From the NCBI RefSeq assembly GCF_001632365.1, contig NW_024468550.1, positions 124,001 through 188,000 of the forward strand: a stretch of 64,000 nt of DNA, read 5' to 3'. Below are positions 60,154 to 64,000 of the stretch, in pieces. The stretch is from Laetiporus sulphureus 93-53 (taxonomy: Eukaryota > Basidiomycota > Agaricomycetes > Polyporales > Laetiporaceae). The notes under the pieces were generated by a model. That model was not told the origin of the DNA. It saw only the letters and a program-made list of their open reading frames with translations, and did not search any database. Position numbers and translations under genes: made by a program. Within the stretch, counting starts at the first letter, position 1; each line of letters opens with the position of its first letter.

Positions 60154-63100
60154 TCATTTCATATCAGCATACAGGGCGAGTGCGCGTTCCAGCGTGTCCG
60201 TATCCAGTCCGCGAAGCTTGAGGCATTTCTGGAAGAGTTTCTTCTCCAGCGGATACTGCACTCTCGACGCGAGGTGCTGGGCGGCGACGAACGACTTGAC
60301 GACGCTGGCGATGAGCCGTTGCTTGTGCACGTTGATCAGCGGCTCCAGTTGCATCGAGGGAGGCAGTGGCGCAAGAGTTGAGAACACTTCTGGGTGTGCG
60401 GGGGCATCAAAGGTATTCGTGATGGGATCAATACCCACAGGCTCGTGTGGTGCCGTGGGATCAATCAAGTCAGGCAGATGGGTGTAGAGTTGCAACTGAG
60501 AAAGGTAGACACCTATGTGGACGATATAAGCATAAGCACAACGGCGAGCTTAATGGACTCACCGAAGAAGGGCACACAAGCCGGAGGAGAGGAGGGCTTG
60601 TTTTCCGGGACAGCTCTGCTTCTTGCAGGCTGTCTATCTGTACTGGCCACAGATGCGTCTCGTGATCGTACCTCGATGGGCTTCGCCTCGGCCAAAGCTT
60701 CCACCGTTTGTCGAATGTACATGAAGTGACCGGTCTTGGACGTCCAACTCGTAAGGTCATTGAGAATGCGCTGGTCATTAACTCGCAATCGATCTGGAGA
60801 TTGCCTCATGGCCTTCTGGACCCAATGACTCCGCAGTCCAGCTACCAAAGCTACCAGCATGTTGAAGTTCTTCAACTCGTATGCTTTCTGTATGGAAGTC
60901 TTAGCATGAATCAACCCTTAGAATTGAACCGACTTACCCAAGCTAGGCGTATAAACTTCGTTATGACGCGTATCCGCTCGCTCGGGTGCGTGAGCACGAT
61001 CTCCGACAGCACAAAGTTGGCTGTCAGATTAAATCGTCCACGTACGACAGTCAGGGACGCCGTTTGATATCCAACCCGACCCTCCGCTTTTAGACGAGCT
61101 CGCTCCCTCAAAAAGTGCGCCCAGTCAAGGACATTCGTGTCATGTGCAGGACCTACAAAATGCGGCGAGACCAGCTCCTCAAAGCGAATGTTCAGGAACA
61201 ATTCGCGGTCGATCATGCAGAAATGTTGTATAAGTGTCTCTGCGCGGTAGTTCAGCACAAACGAGTAATGCCGTTTGACGTTCTCGGGCAGCAGAATGTG
61301 CGCAAGGCTTGACGTGTCGCTTACCGCGATCGGACGCGGCATGTTGTTAGCGTTCGAGTTTGGCAGCAGCCCACAATCGACTCTGCTCTGCAAAATCTCA
61401 AGCGGGACAGCGTCCTCTACAGCAGGCCTTGTGTCCGTCACAGGACTCGCAGAGCCCGGACTGGCGACCGGAGAGTGAACATTGTCAGCTGCTTCTTGCG
61501 CGAGAGGAGCGGTCGATTCGACCTCGACATACTCCATAGAACATACGGGGACGTCAGCACCGTTGCTCTCGCTGAGGGAAGAAGTATCGGTAAATTGGTA
61601 TGTGCCATCCTCCGGTGCCCCAAATTGCGAGGAATGACGAAGCTCTCCATAATCCTCATCGGACGAGTGGTCGGAGGGATCAGGGCTTGCACGACCAGCA
61701 GCGCCACGCTGCCGTATCGCCCGAACCCATCTGTCAACTTTCGACTGTTTCGCACGTTGATGCTCTTCACTGATCTGTCCTTCCAGGCGACGAAGTGCAG
61801 CCTCAACATCCCCTGTTCCTTCATCATCGCTTAATGATTCTACGAGTGCGTTCATCTGCCATTGTTGGATGGCAGTACCCACATCAGGTCCCACAGATGT
61901 AGTCGACCCGGTAGACATGAAAGACTCCCGGGAGCGAATACCCATCGAAGAGACGCTATCGACGGAATGGCGGACAAATTCAAAATCACGCCTGGTAGGC
62001 AGTCGTCGAGGTAATTTCCTGAGGCCGGGAGGAGAGGCGAGTCCGGCATCTTCCTCTGATGAGAGGTCGGATAGATCCATTTCATCGATCGATATGACGT
62101 CCAGTTGCTGTTTGAGTAAGGAAGATTCGTTATTAGGAGCGGGTGTGGTAGAGGTCTCAATATTATCGACGAAGAGAGTTGAAGTAGAAATGGGCCGAGA
62201 GGGTAACGTCGATGCGGGGGCAGAGTCTTCATCTGGATGTTGCAATTCTTCACCAGGATCGGCACGAACATTCGAATCTAATTGTAGCTGTGAATCATCA
62301 TTGGGCGGGTTTGAGTCAGCTTGAGTGTGTGTCGCGACAGAGGGAAATCCGAGTGAATGGTGTCCATCAACCAATGTAGCTTGCGAGAACTGATTCTCAA
62401 CCATCCTTAAGTACTGCTCAACGCCTCCACGAACCAAAAGCAGGTCGCCAGTTTCGCTAGCCTCCACATCGAAGGCAGAAACATCAACACATGGGTTCAT
62501 GACTGCCCGACCAGGCGATCGTGGATTGAGTACGCGCTTCCACCGCCCAAGCCGACCGATTGTGTTTACCAGAACGCGGGATAACGTGCTGTGTGGCACC
62601 GGGAGGAGGATCGGAGGAGGCACCTCGGCGGATAGGGCGGATATCGAGCTCTTCTTTCCATACTGAAGGAATGTAAGATGGAGGGGCTGACGGAGCATAG
62701 CGAGATCAAGCGGACCAGAGGTATTCCGGCTAGACGAAGGCGCGTTGACACCTAAACTATGTTCAGTGCCACCGTATCCATCATCGAAGTCCAAGTCTAT
62801 ATCGGAATCATCTGCGTTGCCCTCGGACGACCGTCCCGTCATGTCAAGCGAGTGGGCATGGGATGATGAGTCAACGGCGGGCACTCGGTTGCCAGTTCGA
62901 TCTGCGTTGCGGACTTGCCCTGCTTGTTTCGTGTTCCTGCGGAGATGAGCATCCTTGCATTCCAAGAACACCTTGCGGAGTTGCCGAACAATTTTCTGCA
63001 AATATCCTCGTGAGCTTCCTACACTATGAGGCAGCCGCATCCGATGCTTACAAACGCATCCTTGTGCCTTTGCAGAATCGGATCTCGTCTCAAGGAATTA

Positions 63101-64000
63101 AGCCAGTTAGCAGATAGGATGCGCAACTCCCGATTTGGGACAAAGTCGGCATCAAAGAAGGTCACCGCCCAATAACGCATCGCAGTGAACGTACGGACAC
63201 GCACAATGCGGCGAACCATCTCATCACGGGCATTCTTCGGCTCGCCCAGTGCCCAGTGGAATCTACAGATCAGAAGATGGCCCAAGTCCAAAGCAGAGAC
63301 GTAAGTCCGGTACGTGAGGAAAAAAGCGAGCAGCTCGTCATAGTTCAGATCACTTGTGAGCTGAGCGATCCACCTCTCGATCGTCGCTGCGACGAGCATC
63401 CTGGTAGGCCCTTCTGTAGCTTGGTCCGATGATGATTCTGATCGGCTCATTGCGAACGTCGCTCTTGACATCCCATTCTTGCGAGATTGTCTAGATGGCA
63501 GACAACGCGTACTAGTCCGCATCGGTTCATCGGTTTCATCCGGCTCTACTTCTCCCCATATAACGAAACGAGGATCATCGCGAGGAGCCGCGCTGTCGTC
63601 TGATTTCAGCGACAGCTTGATGGTCGTTTGATGAGACGTTGGCGACAGTCGCTCCAAGACAGGTAAACCTCGGGAGGTCTGCAGGACCTCGAAGACCTCT
63701 GTTGAATACCGTGAGTGCATGCTCGTCTCCTCTGACGGCGCGCTCGCACGGTGTGCTCCTAGGTGAGGGATGAAGGAAGTTGATGGTAGGGCATCAGTAT
63801 TTGGTGGCTGCCGATCAGGCTTGTCAGGTCGATCAGCAATCCGAGGTGTACCGTCACCTGCTGGAGTAGACCGCTGATCTGCTCGTGCAGTTAGGCCAGA
63901 CTCGAAAGACTGCATCTCACGCAACGTAGGAGAGGAATCAGACCGAGGAGTCGCGCGCCACGACGGTGAGTCAAAGCAGACACCAAGGCCGAATGGGTGC
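60154..64000 (-). CDS. LTE1: Lte1-type Ras-family guanine nucleotide exchange factor, N-terminus outside the window
   Basis: The gene enters from beyond 64000 and ends at a stop at 60154. The RasGEF N-terminal domain is at about 63420-63020 (MLVAATIERWIAQLTSDLNY, DELLAFFLTYRTYVSALDLG, ELRILSANWLNSLRR). A long Ser/acid-rich linker with many SP/TP sites covers about 62950-61350 (for example DVISIDEMDLSDLSSEEDAG). The catalytic CDC25-type domain begins at about 61270: RAETLIQHFCMIDRELFLNI, TNVLDWAHFLRER, FNLTANFVLSEIVL, and after an intron KAYELKNFNMLVALVAGLRS. The C-terminal part is VPFFG, then after an intron YLSQLQLYTHLPDLIDPTAP and QHLASRVQYPLEKKLFQKCL. A REM-type domain and a C-terminal GEF separated by a very long linker is the Lte1 arrangement, linked in budding yeast to mitotic exit and polarity. 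Assignment to Lte1 rather than another RasGEF is an inference. Confidence 0.8.

Overview
The window is nuclear DNA of a filamentous basidiomycete, most likely an agaricomycete. Genes are dense and broken by many short introns of about 43 to 65 nt (GT...AG with CTNAN-type branch points). The gene set is fungal: UTP10, SET2, RPA49, the glyceraldehyde-3-phosphate dehydrogenase gene with its typical basidiomycete split 5' end, eIF2 gamma, NDUFA6, an alcohol-oxidase-type GMC enzyme and a hyaluronan/chitin-synthase-like GT2. The species cannot be named from the sequence. I saw no rRNA, convincing tRNA, CRISPR array or intact transposon.

Layout. 1-5543 (+): 3' part of UTP10. 7200-12138 (+): a Munc13-type C2/MHD protein. 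12613-13260 (-): small disordered protein. 13261-17714: 4.4 kb without a gene I can support. 17715-21203 (+): a P-loop NTPase fused to a PD-(D/E)XK nuclease-like domain, the Crinkler-type (CR) architecture and the most unusual gene here. 22210-23378 (-): four-helix membrane protein. 24354-26067 (-): DUF1365 protein. 26426-29009 (-): intact GMC alcohol oxidase, followed at about 30240-31275 (-) by a decayed second GMC copy. 31761-33638 (-) RPA49 and 33845-37113 (+) SET2 share a 206-bp divergent promoter. 37114-40056: gene-poor, with a coding-like remnant. 40057-41370 (+): gpd. 41857-44046 (+): basic KPRKS-repeat protein. 44275-44780 (-) NDUFA6 and 44961-45929 (+) PDAP1-like form a divergent pair. 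46336-48876 (-) PPR-like protein and 49191-50171 (+) RRM/SR protein are also divergent. 50453-52187 (+): RING-CH membrane E3. 52407-54163 (-): eIF2 gamma. 55052-59232 (+): GT2 synthase. 60154-64000 (-): Lte1-type RasGEF, running off the window.

Most genes are housekeeping and do not form one pathway. A loose theme is gene expression and ribosome production: UTP10, RPA49, SET2, an SR protein and eIF2 gamma. The accessory part is about 13-31 kb: the CR-type NTPase-nuclease, the DUF1365 and GMC genes, the GMC pseudogene and the long gene-poor stretches lie here among lineage-variable material.

Micro-exons recur. The gpd coding sequence needs exons of 6, 20 and 5 nt. The PDAP1-like gene needs a 6-nt exon. 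The CR gene has a 6-nt exon that keeps the frame whether included or skipped. Splice models were made by eye from frame, GT/AG sites and family similarity; no search or RNA evidence was available.
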